The notes: generated by a model not told the origin, from the letters alone. A stretch of 64,000 nucleotides of DNA from Cypionkella aquatica (GCF_030161095.1 NZ_BSPP01000007.1:62001-126000), one strand, 5' to 3'; positions 17,660 to 27,732 are shown, counted from the stretch's first letter. Numbers and translations: made by a program.

Positions 17660-18505
17660 TCAGCCTCCCAAGGCTTTCAGGCTGCGCTCGGCAGCCTCGA
17701 AATAGGTGGGGGACGTATCGACGGCTTGCTGCAAAAGCTCGCGGCCAACCGATGTGTCGCCTTGTTTCACCGCAGCAAGACCCATGGTGTAATACAGCTG
17801 CGCGCGTTCAGTCTGGGTGATTTCGATCACCGGCATATCATATTTGCGCTGCCCGGCGCGGGCGAGGATCAGGTTGTTCTTGGCGGTGAACAGGCTGGGA
17901 TCATAGGTCAAAGCTTCGAGAAACAGCTTTTCCGCGCCAGCATTGTCGCCGCGTGACAGTTTGGAGAACCCCCAGTTGTTGTAAACACCCGAGGGCTTGG
18001 TGGTCAGCCCCGCCGCGATGTCATAAAAGCTGTCGGCTTTCTTCCAGTCTTTCTTGCTGTCGGCCACCATCGCCTCAAGCCGGTAACGCTCAAAGGTTTC
18101 AAAGGTTGGCGGAACGGTGTTCAGCGTGGCTTCTGTGCCAGCCCAATCCGAGGTGCGCATCTGTGCATCGGCCAGGGACACCCGATCCTCGCTGGTGCCT
18201 TCGGGCGAGGCGATGATGGTCTTCCACACGCCGATGGCCTCGGACGGCTTGTTGGCGCGGATCAGCGATTTCGCAAGGCCGCGTTTCAGATCAATGCGGT
18301 CCGGGTTCTCAACGCTGGATTTCTGGAAATAGGCCACGGCCTCATCCGGGTCGCCCACCGTCAGCATGATGTCACTGAGGTTGGATTCATCGACGACATT
18401 TACGGATTTCAGGGCGCGTTTCGAGGCCGCATCGCGCGTGCCCTGACAACCAGTCAAGGCGACTGCGCCAACAAGGCACAGCTTCAGCAAAACAGGGTGG
18501 CGCAT
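17660..18505 (-). CDS. TadD-like TPR lipoprotein
   Basis: 281 residues with a lipoprotein signal (lipobox LTGC at residues 17-20) and several TPR units (DEAVAYFQKSSVENPDRIDL, PSGVYNNWGFSKLSRGDNAG, AEKLFLEALTYDPS). TadD-type outer-membrane lipoproteins help the Tad secretin to assemble; that role is by analogy. Lies directly before cpaA in the transcription order. Two tadD-like genes are adjacent here. Confidence 0.82.
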   Translation of the reverse strand: MRHPVLLKLCLVGAVALTGCQGTRDAASKRALKSVNVVDESNLSDIMLTVGDPDEAVAYFQKSSVENPDRIDLKRGLAKSLIRANKPSEAIGVWKTIIASPEGTSEDRVSLADAQMRTSDWAGTEATLNTVPPTFETFERYRLEAMVADSKKDWKKADSFYDIAAGLTTKPSGVYNNWGFSKLSRGDNAGAEKLFLEALTYDPSLFTAKNNLILARAGQRKYDMPVIEITQTERAQLYYTMGLAAVKQGDTSVGRELLQQAVDTSPTYFEAAERSLKALGG

Positions 18506-18536
18506 TTTGCGTCCTTTTTAGTCTGACTGCTCGATC

Positions 18537-19106
18537 CTAGAGTTGCGAGAGCAAGACGTAGCTGCCTTGTCCGCGCCGCACGAGTTTCATCACGGGTTTC
18601 TCATCCTCAGCCGGATCATATAGCGATTGTTCACTGCGCGCGATAGCGAGCTTGAGATTTTCGCGAATGGAGTCCGATTGGCCACTGTCCAAGGCGAAAG
18701 CCTGCTGAAACACCCGGCGGGCTTCGCCGATATTGCCTTGCTCCATCAGCACGCAGCCCAGATTGTTCAGCGCGGGCACGTTGGATTCGTCGGCCTCAAT
18801 CGCGCGGCGCAGCACCTTTTCGGCCTGACCCAAGCGCCCCAGCTTCAGATCAGCCGAGCCGATGGCCGACAGCACATCCGCATTCATGCCCTGTTCGGCG
18901 GCGGCACGGTAATAGGCCTTCATCGCCAGTTCAAATTCGCCAGCCTCCATCAGGCGGTGGCCGACCAGCAGGCCATCGACGCCCTGTTCGCGGCCATCGG
19001 CGGCAAAGGGCACGTTGCGCGGCGCACCAGATGCCGAAAGGCCGCCCGTATTGCCACAGGCGGCCAGAATGGTGCAGATCAGAAACAACACTGCCGCGCG
19101 CGTCAC
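18537..19106 (-). CDS. tadD: Second TadD-like TPR lipoprotein
   Basis: 189 residues with a signal peptide and lipobox LAAC (residues 14-17), followed by TPR repeats (EFELAMKAYYRAAAEQGMNA, LGRLGQAEKVLRRAIEADES, GNIGEARRVFQQAFALDSG). Shorter than its neighbour at 17660 and closer to TadD length. It follows tadC by about 40 bp in the transcription order. Confidence 0.8.
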   Translation of the reverse strand: MTRAAVLFLICTILAACGNTGGLSASGAPRNVPFAADGREQGVDGLLVGHRLMEAGEFELAMKAYYRAAAEQGMNADVLSAIGSADLKLGRLGQAEKVLRRAIEADESNVPALNNLGCVLMEQGNIGEARRVFQQAFALDSGQSDSIRENLKLAIARSEQSLYDPAEDEKPVMKLVRRGQGSYVLLSQL

Positions 19107-19144
19107 ATAAAGCCCCGTTTACAACCGGGCTTTGCACCCGTGGT

Positions 19145-20128
19145 TCAGCCGCCACCAACGGTTTTAGAGATCCCGTAAATTGATGGTCCGATCAGAATGA
19201 TCAATAGCGGTGGCAGCGTAAACAGCATAGTGCCAAGGGTCAGTTTTGTCGGCAATTTGTTTGCCATTTCTTCTGCCCGCATGATGCGTTTGTCGCGCAT
19301 CTCGGCGGAATACACCCGCAAGGCGTCTGACATCGAGGTGCCGAAGCTTGCTGATTGCACCAAGGTTGTGCAGAACGACGAGATATCGGCGATGCCCACC
19401 CGCTCTGACATGTCTTTCAGCACTTTGACGCGTTCCTTGCCGGCCTTGACCTCTTGCGCCACGGTGTCGAATTCTTCTGCCAGCGCAGGGCAGGACGCGC
19501 GGCTTTCTTTGGCGATGCGGTTGATGGATTGATCCAGCGATTGACCAGCCTCGACACAGACCAACATCAGATCAAGCGCGTCTGGAAAGCCCGAGACGAT
19601 TTCCGCCTGCCGCTTTTGCACCCGGCTGTTGACCCAATACATCGGGAAATAATAGCCAAGCCCCCCCGGCAGCAGGGTCGAAAGGATCATCACTTGGGTC
19701 GAGACTTCGGCATCGCCCTTGCTGGCGAGGGTGTATAGCAACCCCAAAACCAGCAGGCCGACCCCAAGCGTCATCTGCGCAAAGTGAAAGGTCCGCACGG
19801 CATTCTTTTGCTTGTAACCTGCGCGCATCATTTTCAGCCGCGAGGCGCTCATGGCCTCTTCATCCTGCGGTTCCAGGAACGAGGCGAATTTCTGAAGCTT
19901 GTCGGCCTTTTCATTATGGCGCAGGCTGGCGCCCTTTTTCGCGGTGGACGCGGTTTCAATCTCGCGGCGCAGGGCTTTCAGCTTGTCGAAAGGCTCTGGC
20001 TTTTTCTGCAAAAGCATCGGCAAAACGGCGACCATCAGCGCCAGACCCAGCAGGCCAACTGCAAGCAAAGGGCCAAGCGGGCCGAAATTGTCGGTCAGCT
20101 GCGTGGTGATATTGTTCAGGAAATCCAT
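19145..20128 (-). CDS. tadC: Tad pilus inner-membrane platform protein TadC
   Basis: 327 residues of the type II secretion F-domain family. N-terminal and C-terminal membrane helices surround the cytoplasmic T2SSF domain, with the family pattern GFPDALDLMLVCVEAGQSLD, LAEEFDTVAQEVKAGK and SASFGTSMSDALRVYS. Together with TadB it forms the platform for the TadA ATPase. It starts 5 bp after the tadB stop. Confidence 0.93.
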   Translation of the reverse strand: MDFLNNITTQLTDNFGPLGPLLAVGLLGLALMVAVLPMLLQKKPEPFDKLKALRREIETASTAKKGASLRHNEKADKLQKFASFLEPQDEEAMSASRLKMMRAGYKQKNAVRTFHFAQMTLGVGLLVLGLLYTLASKGDAEVSTQVMILSTLLPGGLGYYFPMYWVNSRVQKRQAEIVSGFPDALDLMLVCVEAGQSLDQSINRIAKESRASCPALAEEFDTVAQEVKAGKERVKVLKDMSERVGIADISSFCTTLVQSASFGTSMSDALRVYSAEMRDKRIMRAEEMANKLPTKLTLGTMLFTLPPLLIILIGPSIYGISKTVGGG

Positions 20129-20133
20129 GACGC

Positions 20134-21102
20134 TTAGACCTTAATGTTTACCATGATACGCATGAAGATGATGTTGATGACCAGAAACACCCCGACTCCG
20201 ATGCAGGCGGGAATGAACACGGGCGATTGCGAAACATCATCATAGTAATCAGGCTTTAGAATGTTGATCATGACGATGGCACCGATTGGAAACATCGACA
20301 GGAACATGCCCGACCATTTCGCCTCGCCGGTGATGGCTTTGACGCGGCGGAACAGTTTGAAGCGGGCGCGGATCACTTTGGACAGACCTTCAAGGATCTC
20401 GGCCAAGTTGCCGCCCGAGGTTTGCTGAATGGTTACCGCCACCGCCAGAAAGCGCAAATCCTGGCTGTCCATCCGCTCGGCAAAGGCTTTCAGGCTGTCG
20501 GCGACGTTGCGCCCGTAAGCGGCTTCGTCCGAGATCATGCCAAACTCGGTTCCCAACGGGTCGGGGACTTCTTTTGATACGATGCCGATGGCCGAGGCAA
20601 ACGGATGGCCGACACGCAACGACCGCACCATCAGCTCGACCGCGTCGGGCAGTTGTTCATCCATCAAGGCAATGCGCTTTTTGGCCTTGCCGTTGACCCA
20701 GAAGTAAACGCCACCCACCCCCATGCCCACCGCAATCAGGGCGCGGATCGGCAAGGCGACCTCGGTGCCGACCGTCAGACCCCCAAACGCCACGATCACC
20801 ATGCCCACCATGATCATCACCAGCTGTTGCGGCGTAAAGGCGATGTTGGCCTTTTGCGCCTTCTTGGCCAGAATGGAATACAGCGGGATGCCGCGAGAGT
20901 TGACGTGCTGTTCGGTTTCCTTGCGCAGCTGCTCCAGCACCTGTTCGCGGTTGTTGTTCTTCTCCAACAAAGCAAGGCGACGGCTGGTGCGGCTGTTCAG
21001 GCTGATGGATTTGCCAAAGGCGACCAGATACAGACCGTTCACCATCACCACGACGGCGACAAAGATCAGAACATAGATAAGTGGGGCGGCTGAAAGGGTC
21101 AT
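20134..21102 (-). CDS. tadB: Tad pilus inner-membrane platform protein TadB
   Basis: 322 residues, same F-domain family as TadC: an N-terminal membrane helix, QLPDAVELMVRSLRVGHPFA, GTEFGMISDEAAYGRNV, VTIQQTSGGNLAEILEGLS, and two C-terminal membrane helices. It lies 8 bp after the cpaF stop, so it is co-translated with it. Confidence 0.93.
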   Translation of the reverse strand: MTLSAAPLIYVLIFVAVVVMVNGLYLVAFGKSISLNSRTSRRLALLEKNNNREQVLEQLRKETEQHVNSRGIPLYSILAKKAQKANIAFTPQQLVMIMVGMVIVAFGGLTVGTEVALPIRALIAVGMGVGGVYFWVNGKAKKRIALMDEQLPDAVELMVRSLRVGHPFASAIGIVSKEVPDPLGTEFGMISDEAAYGRNVADSLKAFAERMDSQDLRFLAVAVTIQQTSGGNLAEILEGLSKVIRARFKLFRRVKAITGEAKWSGMFLSMFPIGAIVMINILKPDYYDDVSQSPVFIPACIGVGVFLVINIIFMRIMVNIKV

Positions 21103-21110
21103 GGCGGGCC

Positions 21111-22562
21111 TCAGTTGATGGGTTCGTAGATCGAGGCGGGCAGATCATAGCCCCATTGGCGGAAGCGGTCGGAATAATGGCTGCGCACGCCGGTTGCGTT
21201 GAAGCGGCCAATGATCTTGCCGTTGGGTTCCACCCCCAGACGCTCATAGCGGAACACTTCCTGCATCGAGATCACTTCGCCCTCCATGCCGGTGATTTCG
21301 GTGATCGACACCATGCGGCGCGAGCCGTCTTGCAAGCGGCTGGCCTGCACGATCAGGTTCACAGCCGAGGCGATCTGGCTGCGCACGGCTTTGAGCGGCA
21401 TCTCGATCCCGGCCATAGCGACCATGTTTTCAAGGCGGCTGATGCCGTCGCGGGCCGAGTTGGCGTGAATGGTGGTCATTGATCCGTCGTGACCGGTGTT
21501 CATCGCCTGCAGCATGTCGATGACTTCCTCGCCGCGGGTTTCGCCCACGATGATACGGTCAGGACGCATCCGCAAAGCGTTGCGCAAGCAATCGCGCTGC
21601 GTCACCGCGCCTTTGCCTTCGACGTTCGCAGGGCGGCTTTCCATCCGGCCCACATGCACCTGTTGCAGCTGAAGTTCGGCGGTATCCTCAATCGTCAACA
21701 CCCGCTCGGTGTTGTCGATGAACGACGACAAAGCGTTCAAAGTGGTGGTTTTACCCGACCCCGTGCCGCCCGAGACGATCACGTTCAACCGGCAAGACAC
21801 GGCAGCTTGCAGGTACAGGCCCATTTCTTCGGTAAAGGCGCCGAATTTCACCAGATCGGGAATACCCAGCTTTTCTTTCTTGAATTTTCTGATCGAAACA
21901 AGCGATCCGTCAACAGCCACCGGCGGCACCATGCAGTTAAAACGGCTGCCATCGGCCAAACGCGCATCGCAATAGGGGTTGGATTCGTCGACCCGGCGGC
22001 CCACGGCGGACACGATCTTGTCGATGATGCGCAGCAGATGGCGTTCATCCTTGAAGGTGATGTCGGTCAGGGTCAGCTTGCCGCCGCGTTCGACAAAGAT
22101 GCGGTTCGGGCCGTTGACCAGAATATCGTTGACAGATTCATCGCGCAGCAACGGCTCCAGCGGGCCAAGGCCCATCACTTCATCGTAAAGTTCCTGATTG
22201 AGCGTGTTGCGATCCGCTTGCGACAAAGCCACCGACATCTCATCCAAGGCTTCCGAGGCGATGGCGGCGATTTCAAGCTTTAGGTTGGCTTCCGAGGCTT
22301 GCTCAAGTGCCGCAAGGTTCAGGTTGTCCAACAAGCGCTTGTGCAGCTCTTGCTTCAACTCGCCAAGGCGTTCCTTGCGCTTCTTTTCCTTGTCGGCGGC
22401 CACCGCTTCGGCAGCAGGGCGCGGCGGTGGGGCTGCAGGGCGGCTGATGCCGGGTTTCGGCGCAGGTGCGGGGGCAGGGGCAACAGCCGGACGCGCGCTG
22501 TTGGCCGCAACCGGGCTGCTGGCCTGTGGCGCACCATCCGGCTTTTTGAAACGAGAAAACAT
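21111..22562 (-). CDS. cpaF: Tad pilus assembly/retraction ATPase TadA (CpaF)
   Basis: 483 residues of the secretion-superfamily ATPases. A Pro/Ala-rich N-terminal tail (residues about 10-55) precedes the helical N-domain; the motor follows with [20 protein letters not shown], Walker [17 protein letters not shown], the Asp box EDTAELQL, Walker B region [19 protein letters not shown] and the His box GSMTTIHAN. This hexamer powers pilus polymerisation and, in Caulobacter-type systems, also retraction. Confidence 0.95.
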   Translation of the reverse strand: MFSRFKKPDGAPQASSPVAANSARPAVAPAPAPAPKPGISRPAAPPPRPAAEAVAADKEKKRKERLGELKQELHKRLLDNLNLAALEQASEANLKLEIAAIASEALDEMSVALSQADRNTLNQELYDEVMGLGPLEPLLRDESVNDILVNGPNRIFVERGGKLTLTDITFKDERHLLRIIDKIVSAVGRRVDESNPYCDARLADGSRFNCMVPPVAVDGSLVSIRKFKKEKLGIPDLVKFGAFTEEMGLYLQAAVSCRLNVIVSGGTGSGKTTTLNALSSFIDNTERVLTIEDTAELQLQQVHVGRMESRPANVEGKGAVTQRDCLRNALRMRPDRIIVGETRGEEVIDMLQAMNTGHDGSMTTIHANSARDGISRLENMVAMAGIEMPLKAVRSQIASAVNLIVQASRLQDGSRRMVSITEITGMEGEVISMQEVFRYERLGVEPNGKIIGRFNATGVRSHYSDRFRQWGYDLPASIYEPIN

Positions 22563-22583
22563 CTTACACCCCCAAAGTGAGCC

Positions 22584-23900
22584 TTAGCCCCGCCCGGTTT
22601 CCACGGACTTGTTCAGATCAAACAGCGATTTCGCAAGCTTTTGGATTTCTTTACGCAGCGGATTTTTAGCGGCGTTTTCCGACAGTGGCAGGCCGTGGTC
22701 ATTGGCCTGCGTCACCTGCGCGCCGCCATCGGGCAGCTGCACTTCGATTGCAATATCGAGGCTTTCCGCCATCCGCTTCACCCGGCTTTTCGCCGAAAGA
22801 TCGGTGAATTTCGGCGCGCGGTTCAACACATAACGCAGCTTTTCATGCGGCAGCGCCTCGGCCTTCAGCGCGCGCGTCAACCGCAGCACGTTCTGCGCCG
22901 AGCGTAAGTCCAGCTCCATCAGCGCAAAGTAGACATGCGCACGGCTCAGCACGGTCTCGGTCCAGGCGACAATCGTGCGGGGCATGTCGATCACCACGAA
23001 ATCAAAATTCGCGCGCGCCATGTCGATGATGCGGCCAATGTCTTCGGGCGTGACAATATCCAGCGGCAGCATGTCGGAAGGTGCTGTCAGCACATGCAGC
23101 TTGTCGTTGAAGGTCAGCATCGCCGCCAGCATCGCATCGCTGTCGGCATGCGCGGTATCGGTCAGCAGATCAAACACCGCCTCTTTGCGTGGCAGATCCA
23201 GATAGGTCGCAGCCGAGCCATACTGAAAGTCAAAGTCGATCAGGCAGACCCGAGGCGCGTCGGTTTTCGACAGATTTGCCAATTCCCAAGCCAGATTGGT
23301 GGCAAAGGTCGATGCCCCACAACCACCCGCCAGACCATGCACCGGCAGCACCACCGCATCGCGGTCGCCCTTGGCCTTGAAGGCAGGGGCCTTTTCGGCA
23401 TGCGGCTCGTCCACAGCAACCACGGCTGGGGCTGCCACCGGGGCAGGGGCAGGGGCAGGGGCAGGGGCAGGCGCTGCAACAGGGGCGGGTGCGGGTTTGC
23501 GCACGCGCTCGATGGCTTCGTGCAGTGCGCCATCCGGCAGCGGATAGGGCACGAAATCTTCGGCCCCCAACCGCAGCAACTGGTGCAAGGCGGCTGGCCC
23601 CACCTGATCGGCAATCAAGATCACTTTGATCGACTTGGATTTTGCCGTTTGAATGATTTCGGTGATCCGTGACAGATCGGCCTCATCTTCGGCATCCACC
23701 GCGATGGCGACAAATTGCAGCGTCTCGGCCTCGGGTTGGCCAAGGAAAATCAGCGCATCGTCAAAGCCAAGGTCGCCCCAAGCCTCGCCCAGTTCGTTTT
23801 CCATATCGTCGATCAGCAGATCAAAATTCTGCACATCGCGCGAAATCGTACACGCCAGAATGGGTGCCGGATCGGGGTGTAAGTTTGCTACGCTCGTCAT
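22584..23900 (-). CDS. tadZ: Tad pilus localisation protein TadZ (CpaE)
   Basis: 438 residues. An N-terminal atypical receiver-like domain (about 10-130) is joined by a Pro/Ala linker ([10 protein letters not shown]) to a MinD/ParA-type ATPase with a deviant Walker A, GLAGGCGASTFATNLAW, and CLIDFDFQYGS. TadZ/CpaE places the pilus machine at the cell pole. The linker is encoded by a tandem hexamer (listed separately). 21 bp separate it from cpaF. Confidence 0.92.
   Translation of the reverse strand: MTSVANLHPDPAPILACTISRDVQNFDLLIDDMENELGEAWGDLGFDDALIFLGQPEAETLQFVAIAVDAEDEADLSRITEIIQTAKSKSIKVILIADQVGPAALHQLLRLGAEDFVPYPLPDGALHEAIERVRKPAPAPVAAPAPAPAPAPAPVAAPAVVAVDEPHAEKAPAFKAKGDRDAVVLPVHGLAGGCGASTFATNLAWELANLSKTDAPRVCLIDFDFQYGSAATYLDLPRKEAVFDLLTDTAHADSDAMLAAMLTFNDKLHVLTAPSDMLPLDIVTPEDIGRIIDMARANFDFVVIDMPRTIVAWTETVLSRAHVYFALMELDLRSAQNVLRLTRALKAEALPHEKLRYVLNRAPKFTDLSAKSRVKRMAESLDIAIEVQLPDGGAQVTQANDHGLPLSENAAKNPLRKEIQKLAKSLFDLNKSVETGRG
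23440..23471. repeat. Tandem GGGGCA hexamer repeat within tadZ
   Basis: About five copies of the 6-bp unit GGGGCA on the + strand encode the alternating Ala-Pro linker of TadZ on the - strand. The unit is a multiple of three, so slippage would lengthen or shorten the linker without a frameshift. Confidence 0.8.
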
Positions 23901-24229
23901 CGTTTATCGTCCCTCTCAAGACATCCCACCACCGACCCCTGCCAAAATTAAGGCGCGAATGGGGCCGATCCAAGGATCATGCTTGGCCATCGGCGCGGCA
24001 GTGTTCCCGTTAGGTGCAAGATGCTGGAGGATGGTGGCGAGATTGGGGCTAAAACAGCGTCAATCTGGGGTATTTGCAGCGCTTCGGGATTTCGTGGAAA
24101 CAAAACCAAGCGCGGGTGGGCGATCAACGGCCCGCCGTGGCTGCGCCAAAGCCAAGGCAAAAGCAAAGGCACGGCACAAAGCAAAACGCCCCCAGCTGAC
24201 CAGCGGGGGGCGTTGCAATTCTGCTGCTG
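23901..24229. other. Gap within the Tad locus (tadZ leader)
   Basis: 329 bp between tadZ and the OmpA-family gene. I see no convincing gene. A hairpin-like CCAGCTGACCAGCGGGGGG lies at 24191-24209 just after the OmpA gene stop region, and the rest would hold a tadZ promoter. Confidence 0.35.
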
Positions 24230-24889
24230 TTACTGGCCGCCTGAGGGATCAACCTGAGTGTCGATGACCACGTTCTGCGGATGTGGAGGCACAGCGCTTT
24301 TGATGTATTCTTTCATGATGATCGCCGCATACTTACCGTTCAGCACCGTTGGGTTGTTCTTCACAAAACCAGTGACTTCGGTGACGGTGCGTCGATTGCG
24401 CTGTTCGGGACCGGGCGTTTGCACCACGGGCTGGGTTTTACCAAACGACGCCACAGCCTCCAGCCGCGCTGAACCGATGCCAAGGCTGGTCAGATAGCGC
24501 ACCGCAGCTTTTGCACGGCGCAGACCCAAGGCTTTGTTATAGGCGTTAGAGCCGACCAGATCGGTATGGCCATAAACCCGGAAGCGCACTTCGGGGAACT
24601 GGCGGATCCAATCGGCTTGCTGTGCCAGCGTGGCACGGGATTCTGCGGTCAAATCGGCGCTGTTGAACGCAAAGGTGATCGTGCTGGGCACTTCGCTGGC
24701 AAACCGCTGCGCCAATGCGATGGTGTAGTCGCGGTCGCCCGACATCACCAAGGAATTGTTCATCGTCGAGTTGCCAAAGCCGCCTTCATCAATGGAAGAT
24801 CCAGCTTCGCGGTTAAATTCAGTCACATCGCAAGCGGCAAGGCTGATCATCGCCGCAGCAATCAGGGGGAGGGAGCGCATCTGCATCAA
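24230..24889 (-). CDS. OmpA-family lipoprotein of the Tad locus
   Basis: 219 residues: signal peptide with lipobox LAAC near residue 19, then a C-terminal OmpA peptidoglycan-binding domain (ITFAFNSADLTAESRATLAQ, FRVYGHTDLVGSNAYNKALG LRRA as two adjoining parts, and VASFGKTQP). Located between the secretin and TadZ genes, 1 bp after the secretin stop. It may anchor the secretin to peptidoglycan, by analogy with other Tad loci of alphaproteobacteria. Confidence 0.85.
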   Translation of the reverse strand: MMQMRSLPLIAAAMISLAACDVTEFNREAGSSIDEGGFGNSTMNNSLVMSGDRDYTIALAQRFASEVPSTITFAFNSADLTAESRATLAQQADWIRQFPEVRFRVYGHTDLVGSNAYNKALGLRRAKAAVRYLTSLGIGSARLEAVASFGKTQPVVQTPGPEQRNRRTVTEVTGFVKNNPTVLNGKYAAIIMKEYIKSAVPPHPQNVVIDTQVDPSGGQ

Positions 24890-24890
24890 A

Positions 24891-26294
24891 TCACTCCATC
24901 ACATAGCCATAAGAGCCGCTGAAATCCTGCCGAGCAACATCGCCCGCAGCGCCCTTTTGCTTGCCAGCCACGTTGCCGAACAGGAACAGATCCTTTTCCG
25001 ACGGCAGCTTGACGCGATCGGTCGGCAGGGCCAGCGCTTCGCCACGGGTTGGCGTGACCAGATGCGGTGTCACGATGATCACCAGTTCCGACTGCGCGCG
25101 CTGATATTCAGCCGAGCGGAACAAAGCCCCGATGATCGGAATGTCGCCCAGCCACGGCACTTGGCCGTTCAGATCGCGGAAGTCGTCTTGCAACAGCCCG
25201 GCGATGGCAAAGCTTTCGCCGTCGCGCATCTCAACCGTGGTCGAAGTTTCGCGGCGCTTGAACGCATTGACCGAAAAGCCCGACGCGGTGACAGAAGTGG
25301 TGGTATCAACCGAGGATACCGCCGCGTTGATCACCAGATTGATGATATCGCCATCCACCACGGTCGGGGTAAAGTTCAGCTCAACCCCGAACGGTTTGTA
25401 TTCAATGCTGATGCCGTCACTGTCGCTGACCGGGATCGGATATTCGCCACCAGCCAGAAACTTCGCCTCTTGCCCCGAAAGCGCGGTCAGGTTCGGCTCG
25501 GCCAAGGTGCGCACAACGCCTTTGGATTCAAGCGCTTCCAGCAGCACCGCGAATTCAAGCGAGCCTGCGGTAAAGCCCAGACCCATCCGGCCCTGCGCTT
25601 GATTGCTGGACGTGATCGAATTGCCGTCCAGGAACGAATTCAGCTTGGCGGCTTCGGCAAACTGCCCGCCACCTGCGTTGACCCCCAGCTTGTTGCCGCC
25701 CGAAACTCCCAGCGAAGCCGATAGGTTCTTGGAAACCGACCGCTGCATTTCCGCAAAGCGCACCTTCAGCATGACTTGCTGGGTGCCGCCGACATTCATC
25801 AGGTTCGACACCCGCTTGGGCGCATAGCGTTCGGCCAGATCCAGCGCGCGGTCCAGCTTGGCGGTGGACGATACCGTCCCCGACATCACGATGCCATCAT
25901 TGGCCGTGCGCACTTCAATATTCTCGCCAGGCAGGATTTGTTGCAGGCGTTCTTTGAATTCCGCGACATCCGGCGTGACATGCACATCGACATTCGAGAT
26001 CAGCTTGCCATCCGGCCCCAGCAGGGTCAGCGTGGTCCGACCGGGCGTCTTGCCCAGAACGTAAATGCTTTTGTCCGACAGCGTCGAAATATCCGCGATG
26101 CCAGGGTTGGCAATCGACAGCTCGGCAAACGAGACATCGCTTTCCACAACCACGGCGCGGTTCATCGGCACGTTCAAGGGGGCCGAAGCCGACCCCTCCA
26201 TCACCCGCAACGTCTGTGCAGACAGCGGGCTGAGCGCCGAAGTTACAAGGGCAAGCCCCAAGCAACTGGCGGTCAGAAAATTGCGCATATTCAT
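24891..26294 (-). CDS. cpaC: Tad pilus secretin RcpA/CpaC
   Basis: 467 residues from ATG 26294 (MNMRNFLTASCLGLALVTSA), which gives a proper signal peptide; the longer frame to 26426 adds an implausible leader. After the signal come the pilus-secretin N-domain (LNVPMNRAVVVESDVSFAEL, SIYVLGKTPGRTTL), a BON-like domain (VEVRTANDG region) and the secretin domain (VRFAEMQRSVSKNLS, EPNLTALSGQEAKFLAGGE, MRDGESFAIAGLLQ, VIIVTPHLV). It forms the outer-membrane pore. Confidence 0.93.
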   Translation of the reverse strand: MNMRNFLTASCLGLALVTSALSPLSAQTLRVMEGSASAPLNVPMNRAVVVESDVSFAELSIANPGIADISTLSDKSIYVLGKTPGRTTLTLLGPDGKLISNVDVHVTPDVAEFKERLQQILPGENIEVRTANDGIVMSGTVSSTAKLDRALDLAERYAPKRVSNLMNVGGTQQVMLKVRFAEMQRSVSKNLSASLGVSGGNKLGVNAGGGQFAEAAKLNSFLDGNSITSSNQAQGRMGLGFTAGSLEFAVLLEALESKGVVRTLAEPNLTALSGQEAKFLAGGEYPIPVSDSDGISIEYKPFGVELNFTPTVVDGDIINLVINAAVSSVDTTTSVTASGFSVNAFKRRETSTTVEMRDGESFAIAGLLQDDFRDLNGQVPWLGDIPIIGALFRSAEYQRAQSELVIIVTPHLVTPTRGEALALPTDRVKLPSEKDLFLFGNVAGKQKGAAGDVARQDFSGSYGYVME

Positions 26295-26500
26295 GTGACC
26301 TGCCCTTTCGATCACGCCTCTGGTCGGGTCTTGTTCTGCCCAATCCAGTTCGCAAGATGACGTAAGTGTCGTTTTTTTGCAAGAATCAAATGGTTGGAGG
26401 CCGTTCCTTATGTGGATAACCTGCAACAGGGGGCTAACTCTGGCGGAAATGCAAAACTGCGGCCACTATAGGAAGTGGCCGCAGTTTTGATTTTGTCGAC

Positions 26501-27343
26501 TTAATTGGTGCAGGCGATCGGCACTTGGGTTGGCACACCGCCCTGACGCACGGTGATATAGCAGGCTTCCGGGGCTGCCGCTGCCACTTCCGGGGCCGCC
26601 GCGACATCGCCGTTGATGTCCTTTGTCGTCACCTTGATTTCGGTCGGATCATTCGCCGCCGTGCTGTCATTGCCGACCAGCGACATCACCAGACGCCCGG
26701 TGGCCTGAGCTTGCGCCAGACGGCCAACCTGTTCGGGCGTGGCGGCCACTGTCATCGTGCGGCTTTGAATTTCACCGGCGGCGACCGTCGCCTTGGCGTT
26801 GCGATCCACCGCGATGATCTTCACGGCTTTCTCGATGCGCTGGGTGATTTCCGACCCCGACGCATCCGAGCTGCCCGTCCAGTAGATATCCACCCGGTCG
26901 CCCGGCTGCAGGAAGTCTGCCGCATCGACCTTGATCGCAAAAGCCCGCATGCCCTTGTCAATCGCGCCGTTCAGCCCGGCCTGTTCCCCCGGAGCAGTGA
27001 CCTTCACCGCCAGGATGGGTTCAAACTTTTCCATCTGCCGCAGCACATAGCGCGGGTCTTTGGCATCAGCCGGGAACAGCAGGTCGCCATCCTCGAACGC
27101 GCCTTCCGGCAGAGCGTTTTTCGGCCAGTAAATCCGCTGCACGTCTTCCTTGGTCAACGGGTCGCCGTAATTCTTCGTCTTGTTGACCACGAACACCATG
27201 GCAAGCCCACCGGTATCGGCCATCAGTTTCTCTTCGCGGATCACAGCAGATTGCTGCTGGCCGATGAAATTCTTTGCCATGAGCACGGCGGCGCCAGCCA
27301 GCATCATGCCGACAACAAGCACCAATCCAAAGATCATTCGCAT
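26501..27343 (-). CDS. cpaB: Flp pilus assembly protein CpaB/RcpC
   Basis: 280 residues with an N-terminal membrane anchor (FGLVLVVGMMLAGAAVLMA), a SAF domain (MVFVVNKTKNYGDPLTKEDV, then MRAFAIKVDAADFLQPGDRVDIYW) and a C-terminal region of the RcpC type (VGRLAQAQATGRLVMSLV). CpaB works with the secretin in the periplasm. The start is preceded by AAAGGGA. About 200 bp separate it from the secretin gene, enough for a second promoter. Confidence 0.9.
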   Translation of the reverse strand: MRMIFGLVLVVGMMLAGAAVLMAKNFIGQQQSAVIREEKLMADTGGLAMVFVVNKTKNYGDPLTKEDVQRIYWPKNALPEGAFEDGDLLFPADAKDPRYVLRQMEKFEPILAVKVTAPGEQAGLNGAIDKGMRAFAIKVDAADFLQPGDRVDIYWTGSSDASGSEITQRIEKAVKIIAVDRNAKATVAAGEIQSRTMTVAATPEQVGRLAQAQATGRLVMSLVGNDSTAANDPTEIKVTTKDINGDVAAAPEVAAAAPEACYITVRQGGVPTQVPIACTN

Positions 27344-27403
27344 GCTAGTCCCTTTCCCACTCGTTTCCGCATCGCTGCAAGCCGCACGGAAAACCCCAAC
27401 TCT

Positions 27404-27589
27404 TTAGTCGTAACTATCTTTCACACTGGCAATGAACTCGCCGAGCCCCGAGGCACTGCTTTCCGCACTGTAGGCCACAGGCCAGAGCACAGTCATTGCC
27501 ACCCCAATCACTGCCGCCGACAGAACAACCCAATCAACGGTCACGGCCCCATCCGTGTCGCGCAGGAACTTTTTCAAACTACGTTTCAT
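27404..27589 (-). CDS. Flp-type pilin, divergent small pilin
   Basis: 61 residues from ATG 27589, chosen because AAGGA lies 6 bases upstream; the frame continues to 27625. A short basic leader (MKRSLKKFLRDTDG) precedes the hydrophobic pilin helix AVTVDWVVLSAAVIGVAMTV. The cleavage site would be after the Gly. It shares the VTVDW motif with the two Flp pilins further up but has a different C-terminus (SGLGEFIASVKDSYD), so it may be a minor pilin. It lies between cpaB and the major pilin genes. Confidence 0.8.
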   Translation of the reverse strand: MKRSLKKFLRDTDGAVTVDWVVLSAAVIGVAMTVLWPVAYSAESSASGLGEFIASVKDSYD

Positions 27590-27732
27590 TGACATTCCTT
27601 TGACGGCGCGAGCGAGCTTTTTCAAAACACTGACAACCCTCGCTTAGCTTCGGATTATGGCCAGAATCAGACGGATTCTGTGGCGGCTTTGTGTCTGGTA
27701 TTTCTGTCTGGCAATTGGTTTGCGTGTGACGG

